Below, in pieces: positions 31,001 to 41,290 of a stretch of 64,000 nucleotides of DNA. The notes beneath the pieces were generated by a model, which was given only the letters and a program-made list of their open reading frames with translations, was not told where the DNA came from and ran no database searches. This DNA comes from Plazaster borealis (lineage: Eukaryota; Echinodermata; Asteroidea; Forcipulatida; Labidiasteridae), in the NCBI GenBank assembly GCA_021014325.1, contig CM037457.1, forward strand, positions 5,376,721 through 5,440,720. Direction: 5' to 3'. Numbering within the stretch: the first letter of the stretch is position 1; each line of letters starts with the position of its first letter. The position numbers and the translations under genes were made by a program.

Positions 31001-32185
31001 ACATGGGTGTTACGCGCTGGCTAAATTAGACAAAAGATGCACACAGGTTTGGAAACTGGAAGAACTTGTGACAGTTGTAACCAATACAAATGCATTACAA
31101 ATAAGGCAAAATTAATGAATCTGCAATTTCCCAAGTAAATATTCAAACTTTTATTTGGATAATTTGATTTCAGTTTTCGTTTTCACAAAGCAGACTCTGG
31201 CAATTCTATTTATTTTCTGCCAATGAAACAAAACACAAGTGATCCCAAGTTTTGAACATTAAGTCTCTTGGAATATTTGTCTTGGTTGAATACTTCCCCC
31301 AGCTCCTAAAAATCCTAGGGAGTGTGATCTGTGTAAGGCCATGTCCGAATTGGCGGCTACGGCTATGGCTACGGCTAGATTGCCACGTCATTATGCATTG
31401 AAGTATAGGATGTCCTTAGCAACAATCTTAGAAACAGTCATAGCTGCAGCCATAGCTGCCAATTCGAATACAACCTGCAGGGTTCTACCCAGGATTTCTT
31501 GAGTGGCAGACATTTTTTTCCCTGGTGTGGTTTAGGCAATTTTCTTTGTGCACAGATTGTATTCAATCGTGAGCCCTGTACATTGAATTGAATGGATGCC
31601 TTTACCGCCATTGGAACAAATGTACGGAATAGCATGGTTTTTAGTATGTTGTTTTATTTCTCCGTTGTATTTCAACGCTATGGAATAAGGTACGCGATAT
31701 GTATGAAACTGGTATCATGTTATACCAACCGTAAAGCTATGATCAGCGTGACTAGAAACCATTGCAAGATCACTGTGGTTATTTTTCACTTAATTATGAA
31801 AAATACAGCTGGATAACATTTTTTACTGGTAAATACACAATTTTCCATTTTGTTGAAAACATTTCAAAGGAAACAGGCAAGATTAAATCTATTTTTTTTT
31901 TAAATGTGTGGTGGTCGGAAATATAGAATATTCTGCCAGTGGTGGTTGGGGAATTCTGAGAGCTGGGCCGGTTATCCGGCACCGACCACTGTAGGCAGAA
32001 CCCTGGACCTGATAATGTTAGCACTTGACTGAAATGTGTTTACTCTTTTTGTACAGGCTTTGATGCAGTCCCCTGTCGTCTTGGAATTCCTTCAGAAGCA
32101 GCAACAGAAGAAACAGCAAAGGCATCAACACAAGCCATGGAGTGTTCATCAACACCAGGGATATGGACCAGCAAACCAGCGCTGA
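27653..32185 (+). CDS. RFXAP: RFXAP homologue (RFX-complex subunit), 3 coding exons
   Basis: Three exons join in phase 0 to 201 aa (human about 272). Residues 1-70 are acidic and Ser-rich, with a run of serines at about 49-61. Residues 73-98 form a Cys/His cluster (C73, C78, C95, H98), followed by the very basic HRNKTYKETYKKRK. The C-terminus carries LEQVLNEKK-ALMQSPVVLEFLQKQQQKKQQ, split by the last intron, which is the family's RFXANK/RFX5-binding helix region. In vertebrates RFXAP, RFX5 and RFXANK form the nuclear RFX complex on X-box promoters, famously of MHC class II genes. The start ATG follows an in-frame TGA by one codon. The match is to two separate conserved blocks in the right order, so homology is strong; function in this organism is inferred. 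Confidence 0.9.
28077..28257. mobile_element. GGGCC-type MITE in RFXAP intron 1
   Basis: The internal blocks ACCAGAATAAGGTTACCAGCC and TTAAGCAGCTCTATGAAATT match the family. The terminal GGGCC has decayed (GGCCTAATTTCATAG; AAATTAGGC). Confidence 0.75.
29075..29203 (+). CDS. RFXAP: RFXAP coding exon 2
   Basis: 43 codons from SVLNMDLVIHG to RNMLEQVLNEKKM. Acceptor TGTTTTCCAG, donor AAAATG|GTAGGT, phase 0 both sides. Confidence 0.9.
29270..29945. mobile_element. 676-bp MITE family G, copy 1 (RFXAP intron 2)
   Basis: Ends ATAGACTTTGCAAGTCTCGC and its near-inverse GCGCGAGACTTGCACAGTCT-AT. It is uninterrupted and serves as the empty-site reference for copy 2 at 36664-39805. Confidence 0.85.
30037..30185 (+). 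mobile_element. tRNA-Leu-derived SINE, copy 6 (3' truncated)
   Basis: Head ATGGCTGAGCGGATAAGAGC with ACTCAAGC loop. It is cut after ATTGCTGCATCTTTCGGA. Confidence 0.8.
30900..31034. repeat. 45-bp tandem repeat, three copies
   Basis: AGTAGAACATGGGTGTTACG-type units start at 30900, 30945 and 30990. Near-identical; RFXAP intron 2. Confidence 0.95.
31337..31475. mobile_element. GGCC-TIR MITE family F, complete copy
   Basis: Ends GGCCATGTCCGAATTGGCGG and GCTGCCAATTCGAATACAACC (near-inverse). The centre has ATTATGCATTGAAGTATAGG, shared with 552-690. Confidence 0.75.
32057..32185 (+). CDS. RFXAP: RFXAP coding exon 3 (C-terminus)
   Basis: 42 codons and a TGA: ALMQSPVVLEFLQKQQQKKQ, then QRHQHKPWSVHQHQGYG to the end. 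Acceptor TTTTTGTACAG. The last 51 bases (from 32135) are the first unit of the 159-bp tandem array, so the final 16 or so residues are repeat-derived or seeded the repeat. Confidence 0.92.
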   Translation, partial: ALMQSPVVLEFLQKQQQKKQQRHQHKPWSVHQHQGYGPANQR

Positions 32186-33020
32186 TATCAACTAATGATC
32201 TCATCAACAAACATAAATATTAGCAAAATCTATGGGTTGTGAAGTAATGAACCAAATTGTTGATATCAACTAGGGAATTTATCAGCGGACATCCATGGAA
32301 TGTACATCAAACCCCAGGGATGTGGACCAGCAAACCAGCGCTGAGATCAACTAATGATCTCATCAACAAACATAAATATTAGCAAAATCTATGGGTTGTG
32401 AAGTAATGAACCAAATTGTTGATATCAACTAGGGAATTTATCAGCGGACATCCATGGAATGTACATCAAACCCAAGGGATGTGGACCAGCAAACCAGCGC
32501 TGATATCAACTAATGATCTCATCAACAAACATAAATATTAGCAAAATCTATGGGTTGTGAAGTAATGAACCAAATTGTTGATATCAACTAGGGAATTTAT
32601 CAGCGGACATCCATGGAATGTACATCAAACCCCAGGGATGTGGACCAGCAAACCAGCGCTGATATCAACTAATGATATCATCAACAAACATAAATATTAG
32701 CAAAATCTATGGGTTGTGAAGTTATGAACCAAATTGTTGATATCAACTAGGGAATTTATCAGCGGACATCCATGGAATGTACATCAAACCCAAGGGATGT
32801 GGACCAGCAAACCAGCGCTGATATCAACTAATGATCTTATCAACAAACATAAATCGTAGCAAAATCTATGGGACATTACATCAACACCAGGGTTGTGAAG
32901 TAATGAACCAAATTGTTGACATCAACTAGGGAATTTATCAGCGGACATCCATGGAATTGACCTCAAACCCCAGGGATGTGGACCAGCAAACCACTCTAGA
33001 TACCAACAGATTCAATTCAA
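32135..33020 (+). repeat. 159-bp tandem array in RFXAP last exon and 3' UTR
   Basis: The phrase GCAAACCAGC recurs at 32171, 32330, 32489, 32648, 32807 and 32986, giving an exact 159-bp period four times and then 179 bp, where about 20 bases are inserted. Copies are nearly identical. The first unit overlaps the RFXAP stop codon. Confidence 0.95.
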
Positions 33021-33179
33021 CTAATGATGTCATTAGCAGGTGTTATTTTTAGCACTATCCATGGTGTACACATCAACACCTAAGCTGTAGATCACCGAAT
33101 CACTGCTGATATCAACTACTAGGAATTTTATTAGCAGACGTAGACTTCCCATGGCTGATCAGCTAATAATTTCATCAGC

Positions 33180-33430
33180 AGACATTAACACGGTATGCAG
33201 CAACTCTAGGGCTGTGGAACACCCTCCCATCGCTGATATCAACTAATAGGAATTTATCAGCAGACATCAACACGTGTGGTTGTATGCTTCAACACCAGGG
33301 CTGTGGACCACCCTCCCATCACTGATATCAACTAATACGAATTTATCAGCAGACATCAACACGTGTGGTTGTATGCTTCAACACCAGGGCTGTGGACCAC
33401 CCTCCCATCACTGGTATCAACCAAAGACTG
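33180..33430 (+). repeat. 89-bp derivative array
   Basis: Shorter, diverged units related to the 159-bp array, with ACCCTCCCAT spaced 89 bp apart at about 33221, 33310 and 33399. They lie in the presumed RFXAP 3' UTR. Confidence 0.8.
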
Positions 33431-34665
33431 CATCTACACACATCGTCTGCCTGGAGGACGTTTAGACTGTGTTTAATATTGGAATGTCCACTGGACGAAG
33501 TGTACGTCAGAAGACTTTTCCCCATGGAATTGACAGAAATACACTACAGACAGGACAGAAGGGCCAAAGAAAAGTTCCTTTTATCGTGATATCAACAGAA
33601 ACAATTCTCAAACTATACAACTAAACATTAATAGTTGGTAAAATGGAACTGAACACTTTGAATTGTTTATTAACATTAATGGATCATTAGAACCTTTTCA
33701 AATGTTAAACAAACTGAACTGAGCATTGACCACTTTGACAATTATACCGCCAAGTTGTCTGAACTGGCTTATGGCGGACTTTTTTTTCTTCTTCGCCCGG
33801 AACAACTTCAGAACACCCTTAATGTTTTGCAGTCATTCTGACGCACATCCACCCGGAAATTTCATTGTGAAACATGAATAGGCATGCACAATCATACTGT
33901 ACTACGTTTTGTTTCCCCCGTGCAAAGAGGGACAGAAGGTATCTTTTTCCAAGGGTTATTGTGTAATCACTGATTCAAGACCTTTGTTCTTTTGTTATAC
34001 AAGTTATTTTTTGCTTACAAGATTGGACAGGCTGCCACCATTGTTGATGATTGTATTTGGCTCAATTGGAGGCAAGTCTGAACGTTCCAAGATTCCAGCC
34101 TACCATGGTAGATTATCGGTCGTAGTTTACCGTAACGGCTGAGGTTTTTGCGATTCACTGTGAACACATACTCATATTTTCTCACAAGAGAAAAACAAAT
34201 CCCGAAATGAGAACCTTTGTTGTCTTTTCTTTGTCAAGTCAGGGTTTCATTGTGACAATGATATTTTCAGAGGAAAATGACTTCTCTACTGGACGCGCCA
34301 ACAAGTTCTGAAAAATAATACAGCACAGAGGAAGAGACAACTTTTTGGGAGTATCGACCCAAAGTGTGTAACAAAAGCCTTATCCCTTACAAAATGGCAT
34401 CAGTTAATGGCAAGTTGCTTTTCCAAACTCAGTTCAAGAAAACACTATTCATGTCTTGTTTCCTAAACTGCCTTCTGGAGGTTCTTGTAATTCTTGCCGG
34501 TACAATGTAAAATCTCTTTTTGGAAGAAGTGTTGGCTCAGAGAAGAGCTGTTAGGGTTGCTGTCAGCGTTTGAACTAGTGTGCTCTTGTCATCTTTACAT
34601 AGCTTGTACAGTTTTGATTTAAAATTTTGAATTCCTAAAAATGTAAATATTGTAAATGGTAGTGA

Positions 34666-34671
34666 AATAAA
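34666..34671 (+). terminator. Likely RFXAP poly(A) signal
   Basis: AATAAA followed within 10 bases by a GT-rich stretch (TGTACTTTTGTTC). It would give a 3' UTR of about 2.5 kb including both tandem arrays. Confidence 0.55.
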
Positions 34672-34956
34672 ATGTACTTTTGTTCTTGCTCAGTCCATGC
34701 AAAGTTCAATAGTATTTTCAGTGTTTCTTGATTTAACCTGCCAGTGTTAAGAATTGACCCCCATGCGCCAACATCACAAGTTGCTACTCTCTGCAACGCT
34801 AGCCATTTTTAGAGTCAAATTGCACGTACAAATTATGGTAAGCGTGTAAACGCTGCATCACCTAAAATACTCATTACAATGTAAGGTGGTAAATATCAAA
34901 GACCAGTATCTGCACTTTATATGACCCAGTATATGAAATAACAAATCTATGGAAGC

Positions 34957-35320
34957 TTAAAGGGCTGTATACGTTTGGTTATGACTCTGAAAATTAATGG
35001 CAATAAAAACTTACTTGGTAAGAAGTACAGCAGCTTTGGATTGTATAATGCTTTTTGTGAAACTTTTCACTTAGAAGTACTGCAGTTATGGAAAAAGATA
35101 TCACTGAATCTGAGAAGTGTTACTGACAGATTGTGTATTCCAATTGCAGATTATTCTTCCTGCATGGACATAACCGCTCCCGATTTCGGCAATATCTCAA
35201 AAACGTCACCACCTTTTGAAATGAAGTTTTCACAGGTTAGTTTTATGGTAAATATCTATAACTATATAGGATTGAAACAAACAGTGGGTTTCAATTACCA
35301 AACGTATGCAATCCCTTTAA
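34957..35320 (+). mobile_element. TTAA MITE family A, copy 2
   Basis: Ends TTAAAGGGCTGTATACGTT and AACGTATGCAATCCCTTTAA. Flanks resemble 22355-22430, which lacks the element. Confidence 0.85.
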
Positions 35321-37060
35321 GCTCAATTGTCATTGGAGTCACAAAAAAATAGTCAATCCTTAGTTTGTGAGTCTGACTGAGTTACATTGATATAGCAAAG
35401 TAGTCTCCTATAAACTTATTTTAAGCTACGCGTCAAGTTTGCTTTAAGATAAATTCATTATCACACGCGCGATCATGGAATTCAGAAAAATATAGCGCAC
35501 ATGCATCCTTCGGCCTCGTTGGATATAAAGCGCATTATTTTTCATATTTCACTCATGCTTGTACACGTATGAACTTTGGCCGAGTAAAAATTTAAAAACA
35601 TATTTAGCGTCCGGGTTCCTGAAAAAGGGAAGTGGGAGGGACTTTTTATTTATTTTTGTTTTGTTCAAGATGGCCGCCATGCTTTTTAAAATTTCGAACA
35701 ACCATTGGTTTTTCCACATGTTTACAGTGGTTTTATTTATAATAGTTTGTTCAGTATGAATCCTGCTGTAGCTCACTTTCACAAGAATAAATGTACATGT
35801 GTAAGCTATTTTTAACCGTGTAACTGGCTTGTGCTAAGTTCCGACAAGTAATTTATTTTCTGATGTATCAGTTGACATTTTATGGTTTTTAAATATCATT
35901 TTGAATTGGGAAAAAGGGAAAGAAAAAGCATGCGGCCCCCAAAAAGGCAGCAGGCAGTGACCCTAAACATGTATTTTTTCTTTCTTCGCCTAATATTGCT
36001 TGAACTCCATAAAATTGGTTCAGCATATTCTGAGCAGTTTGAGCTACCTAAAGTCAATGGTGACTTTCTAATAGATGGATAATAAAATAGCCACTTGTAT
36101 AAAAAAATTCCACTAAAAAGTGAAACAGTGGGCGTGTCCTAATTTGCAGCTATGGCTGTGGCTGTCGCTAAGGCTGTTGCTATGTGCAGCCACAGCCGTC
36201 AATTCAGACGCGGCCTAATTGAGGTCTTTAGGCCCGTGTCCGAAGTAGCGGCTGCGTCTGTGGCTGCGGCTTGATCGCCGAAATCGACATGCGTTGAAGC
36301 ATAGGAGACCCATAGCAACAGTTTTAGCAACAGCCACAGGCACAGCCGCTAATTCGGCTCCACCACCCGCGTGCAACCGAACCACGCGCCGAGTAAAGAA
36401 AATGGCCGATCCTGCTGAGAACCCTGGAGCACTTTGTTCGGCGAAATTACAGTAAAACGAGGACATGGAATGACAGTTTTGTGGCTGGTGAGTATACGAC
36501 CATTTTCGCCATAGTACCGTGTGTACCGCGGTCATTCACGGCCCGCTACCTGCACCATGCACACTTTCGTCTGTTCAAAAACCACGGCATTGTCGCGGCA
36601 ATGTCAGCGGGATGAACGGCCGTAATATGGTATCGTAGGAGGTCCTGTGTAGACTCACGGTACCCTGTGCAAGTCTCGCGCAATTTTGAACTTCCGGGAC
36701 CATTGTGGTCCCAACCATATGGAGATTTACGTGGGCAAGATTTTGTTTTGTCAATTATTTTAGTTTAACGTGGTTTATGACCATGAAAAATATATATTAT
36801 GGTGTTGGGAATGTAATACTTAGTGATAAAAAAATATGAAAGTAAAATCAATTCAACAATAAAACAAAGAAAACCCGAGAATTAAACTTGACCTTAGCTT
36901 CCGGTTGCTGCAAAAAATTAAGAATTCTGTGCCCACCTCCGATCAAAAAACTTATGTAAACGCTTGTTTTGGATGCGCAATAACATTCGCCAGATGCTGC
37001 AATTGCAACGCGAAGACTTTTCATAACAGTCTATGTTGTTGAGGCGTCAGCGTCCTCTAT

Positions 37061-37879
37061 TAGCCCACCTTGTTGAGCTGTAATGGCTCTCTTTTAACAT
37101 CGGTCTTATAACACTCACCATTACAGCCCACCATCCATACATGTCTTAAACGCGTAGTTTAAAAGTACGAGCAAGTCGTACCTCTTTGATCGCAAATTTC
37201 TCCCACTTATAAACATCACATACTACTCCAACCTCCCTCACTTTGTTCCTTACATCCTTACAATTTTTGTGACATATTCCAGGGCTCACCAAATGATGCC
37301 TTAGTCCAGATATGATGATTTGAAAATGGCAAAAAAAAATTGTGTACAAAAATTACATTGAAGTTCGTCTCGTAACGGGGCCGCCATTTAACTTCTGCTT
37401 CACTGCCTGTTGATCGTGAGAAAGTCAGGGCGCCCGGCTGTTCATGAATATGCACGAGCGCACACATCAGGCTCCGATTAAGTACTACAGCTTCCCGTGA
37501 CGTCATCTGATGCATATTCATAATACGCCATACACACACGCGCGGACAGATCAGCCGGGTGCCCTGACTTCTCACGATCAGCAGGCAGTGAATCATACGT
37601 AAGATGGCGGCCCCGTTCAAATCATCATATCTGGACTAAGGCGTCATTTGGTGAGCCCTGGAATATGTCACAAAAATTGTAAGGATGTAAGGAACAAAGT
37701 GAGGGAGGTTGGAGTACTATGTGATGTTTATAAGTGGGAGAAATTTGCGATCAAAGAGGTACGACTTGCTCGTACTTTTAAACTACGCGTTTAAGACATG
37801 TATGGATGGTGGGCTGTAATGGTGAGTGTTATAAGACCGATGTTAAAAGAGAGCCATTACAGCTCAACAAGGTGGGCTA
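37061..37879. mobile_element. 819-bp foldback (Mutator-like) transposon with 9-bp target duplication
   Basis: The terminal inverted repeats are about 260 bp and nearly perfect, starting TAGCCCACCTTGTTGAGC. GTCCTCTAT flanks both sides (37052-37060 and 37880-37888). The uninterrupted copy 1 has this nonamer once (29657-29665). No transposase is inside. Confidence 0.9.
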
Positions 37880-37957
37880 GTCCTCTATGAACTGTGTCAA
37901 ACGTTAATTTTACGCCCGTGTGACCATCGCAAATCCACGTAAGTGGTTTCTGAAAAG

Positions 37958-39607
37958 TTAAAATCAAATAAGCATCCTTGTCCTACAGTAGGCAGTTTCA
38001 GTGAAATTTAATGCAGGTGATTTTTTCTCTGACAAGATGAGGTCTGATAAGGTGTAATCTTAGAAGTAAAAATCAATTTAAAATTTTGAGATCGGGTGTT
38101 TGGTTGCAGAGATATATCGTTTTTAATGAGCATGGGTCGTGCAAAAAACGTACCTGAGTTCAAGTTCAATTCTTATGTTTTTCTTTAATTCGGCTACGGT
38201 CAAGTTTAATACACAGCCTATGGCGATAGAGGGCGCACTATATGACGAGTGCCCTCTACTGCTGGAGAGGTTTACAAACTGTGTGTATGATTTTTATGAA
38301 CGGCAAAAAGTGAAATTTTGTGAATCAAAACTGAGGAGCGGCAACGTGGGGGAAAATGTTAACATATAAAAATTGAATATGTGTTAAGTTTTGCAGGTGT
38401 ATGTGTGAATATACTTTACTAATTATGTCAACAAATAGCAAAATAAATGAACCAGAATGGAATAAAATTTAAGTGTTTATGACTGCAATTTTTTCTTTAA
38501 TTTTAGATTGATCCTTTAATTTAAATTAAAAATTGTAGTATTTATACAGTAAAAGTTTAGACCCAAGCCCATACACCACAATCATTAATAAAAACTTGAG
38601 GATGAAGGCATTGGTACAGTCGTTTTACAAAGACAAATTCTGAAAACTAGTTGGAGTACAATACAATCGAACAAGTTTTCGTTTTACTTTCGTTTTCGTT
38701 TCAATTTATTAGGCCTGGAAAAATAGATAATAAATACTGGTTTCTTTTGACTCACGATGAACAGTCTGTTATTATCAAGTCAGAACTTGGAAGTTATCAA
38801 ACACAAGAGTGGGCAGCTTTGTTCCTAACCCAGACTAAAAAACATAATTACAGCCCAGCCCTGTCAAACTTATTGCAAAACACACCCTCTTGTGGTGGAA
38901 CGTTACGGAAACACGAACATGTACGAAGTACATTCGTGACGTATTTAGGACGACTTTGCAAGGAATGGTTGAACAAAACCTCTTGGAGGTAGAAGAATAC
39001 TTGATAATATTACACCAAATTTTCACAAGTTAAACTTGAAAGTATCAGCATTAACACTTACAATGTCGCATTCCATAATGATAATTATCTCTGGACGAAA
39101 TCTTAATTCAAATAACGGAAAACGCCGACGAAAATAGGTTTTCACGTTAAAAGCAATGCGACTAGATGTACCATGTGCGGAATTTTGTCGGCTACACGAT
39201 GATGTAATCGTTATCTCACTTTGTGTAAACAAGCGCTCCCTCATCGCAAAAAACCTTCTTCGGGCGCTTTCCGAAGATTTCCGAAATCTGTCGTCCACGG
39301 GGTTCATAGGTGACGTCATGCACAAACAAATGGGCGCTGCACGCAAGCCCAAGCATCCGTTATTTGTCGTTGCTCTTTATTTTTTACAATATCTCCGAAA
39401 CTATTCATCCAATTTCAAAAAAAATTGAAATGTAAGTAAGAGGAGAGAATGCTCCTGCCTGCTGTAAAGTGTCATAGTTGTGAGTTGTACAAAATGTGAG
39501 TTATGATTTAATATATTTCGTTATTTTTTTCCGGGGCTGTGTGTGTGTGTGTGTTGGTACACGTGAAATCAACTTGATGGAACTGCCTACCTACAGTTTA
39601 AATTCAG
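37958..39607. mobile_element. Unclassified 1.65-kb insertion
   Basis: Defined by comparison with copy 1 of family G. Its ends share only TAGGCAGTT-type inverted motifs. It contains GAGGGCGCACT and AGTGCCCTC, a CGCTTTCCGAAG-rich block and a (GT)n run at 39540-39555. No coding frame is convincing. Confidence 0.5.
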
Positions 39608-39837
39608 GTTCAATAATAATTTATACATTATTTGTGTTTTAATTATAAAAACTTGAACTGATTTTATAAACATGTAAAGAGTATTTTTTTGTTCAGATTT
39701 TATCATTAAATATAATTTAAAACAAAGATTTGATTTCAGAGAAAACAATTATCTTTGTTTGACGTGTTTTCTCGTTCCGATATGCACGAGACTTGCACAG
39801 TCTATTTGGGGTGCCCCTCATAATCAGGCATAAGTTT

Positions 39838-40190
39838 CACGTCACTGCGCGTGATGTAAACAACCCCTAGAGTACGAAGTAACATGTTCTACTTGCCAAA
39901 CATCGAGTCTCCTCTCCCTTGACCTAAACTTGGAGACAGGTAACCTTCCACCGTTAAGTTGTACTTGTAACATGTGTAATATCAATTCAAAAAAAAAAAT
40001 TGAGGCAAATCTTTTACCTCTCTGCGCGTGATGTGACAGTCCCTAGATACAATTTTTGTTGTTTGACTTGCCAAGCAAAGAGTCTCCTCTCCTTTGACCA
40101 AAATTTTGAAACATGTAAGGCTCCACTGGTTAGTTGCACTTGTAATGCAAAAAGTTGTGGTATTTTAGGCAATCTCCAAAGGTTCGAAGT
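39838..40190. repeat. Diverged tandem duplication, about 180 bp
   Basis: GCGCGTGATGT, GAGTCTCCTCTCC and TTGTACTTGTAA-type blocks recur in the same order at 39847-39975 and 40025-40150. Confidence 0.7.
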
Positions 40191-41135
40191 TCAGAAGTCC
40201 GATTATGTGTGACAATCCCATTTGCGACAAAACAAGTTTTTGTTCTGTGTGTGTAGGCCTGCAGACCATAGTTTATGTACAATGTATTTCATACTCAATG
40301 TATACATGTAATGGCGACCGTGTTTGCTTTCATGCTTAAATTTACAGATCTTTTTACACAAGGAATAATATGAACTGAAAGTATTTCACCAAGAAAATTT
40401 GTGCTAGTCTTTTTTCGTGCGTGATATCTTGGCTGGGGTGCCGCGGTGCGCCTTGACTAAAGGCTAGTGAATAGAACGCTCCTGGGATCACTTCAGGAGT
40501 CGTAGTTTTAACCATAACCCTCGAAGCAGTCGTTATTTGTATGCAGTCAACTTGTTTTTTATTGTCTCCCCTCATGACTAATCTTCTTGTGGCTATGTTT
40601 ATGAATAGACTGTGCAAGTATCGCCCGTATTGGAACTTCTGGGACCATAACGGGTTTTGCATGTTCCATCTGGGTTTTTTCAAATATTTTAGTTTAACAT
40701 AGTTTATGGTCATACAAACTATATCATATTTATCATATTGTGAGAAAATAATGGATGGAATCAAAGTATCACTATTTACCAATAATCAGGATAAATCAGC
40801 TAGGGCTTCATTATTTTGTCTCAAAACTACAAGTAGAATTTGATAAACTGACCTTTTATGTGAAAAATGTATAATAATTCCGAACGTTGGTAAAGAAAAC
40901 CAAACATGTGCGTGTAGATTGCAGTTTCAAATGAAAGAAAGTGTGGAGATATTGGTTTTTGTGACATTATTGGGAGTCCTGCCTGTGCGTGGGGAATATC
41001 TTCATGCAGGGAGTCTAGGTTCTTTCATTTGGAACTGTACATTCCCTCAGCAGATTCAGCTGTGTAATCTGGTCCTCAGCCCTCTCTCCTCAGCTCAGCT
41101 CACTAGACGTACGCTACTGTACTTGTGAGGTTTTT

Positions 41136-41237
41136 ATGGAGGCCGAAACCAGACAAACAAAATGGCGTCATCACCAGATGCAGACAACAACGATACATCA
41201 TCATTTCTTTTCACCAAGGACGATTGCACACCCTTAA
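41136..41237 (+). other. uORF overlapping the TERF2IP start
   Basis: An ATG 26 bases upstream, in another frame, opens 33 codons and stops at 41235-41237, past the main ATG. Its context is weak (T at -3) while the main ATG is strong, so leaky scanning is plausible if the transcript starts upstream. Confidence 0.5.
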
Positions 41238-41290
41238 AGTTTTTCATTAGACCGTCAGAAACTAAAGTGAAATTAAAAGCATTGATTGAG
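41162..41290 (+). CDS. TERF2IP: TERF2IP exon 1
   Basis: 43 codons, MASSPDADNND to KLKALIE, opening the BRCT domain. Donor GATTGAG|GTGAGT, phase 0. The coding start is in good Kozak context (AAAATGG). Confidence 0.92.

Larger units (their letters stand above)
36664..39805. mobile_element. MITE family G, copy 2, split by two later insertions
   Basis: The left part 36664-37060, the middle 37880-37957 and the right part 39608-39805 align with copy 1 in order. The gaps are an 819-bp foldback (37061-37879) and an unclassified insertion of about 1.65 kb (about 37958-39607). Confidence 0.85.
34690..41135. other. RFXAP-TERF2IP intergenic spacer
   Basis: No gene seen. It holds a family A MITE (34957-35320), two family F MITEs (36128-36217 and 36225-36360), a CG-rich candidate exon (36402-36486), the large nested family G element (36664-39805), a diverged duplication (39840-40180) and a family G left end (40604-40740). 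The last 300 bases before TERF2IP carry no TATA or clear core promoter motif. Confidence 0.6.

Noticed and set aside
30838..31035. Promoter array from the CGCG-containing 45-bp repeat
   Set aside because: Three identical copies in an intron with no core promoter motif; a plain tandem repeat explains it.
37258..37620. 120-codon minus-strand ORF
   Set aside because: Lies inside the foldback transposon arms; no transposase motif.
40919..41128. 69-codon ORF with a signal-peptide-like start upstream of TERF2IP
   Set aside because: In frame with TERF2IP but ended by a stop at 41126-41128; no homologue recognised; probably chance in the promoter region.
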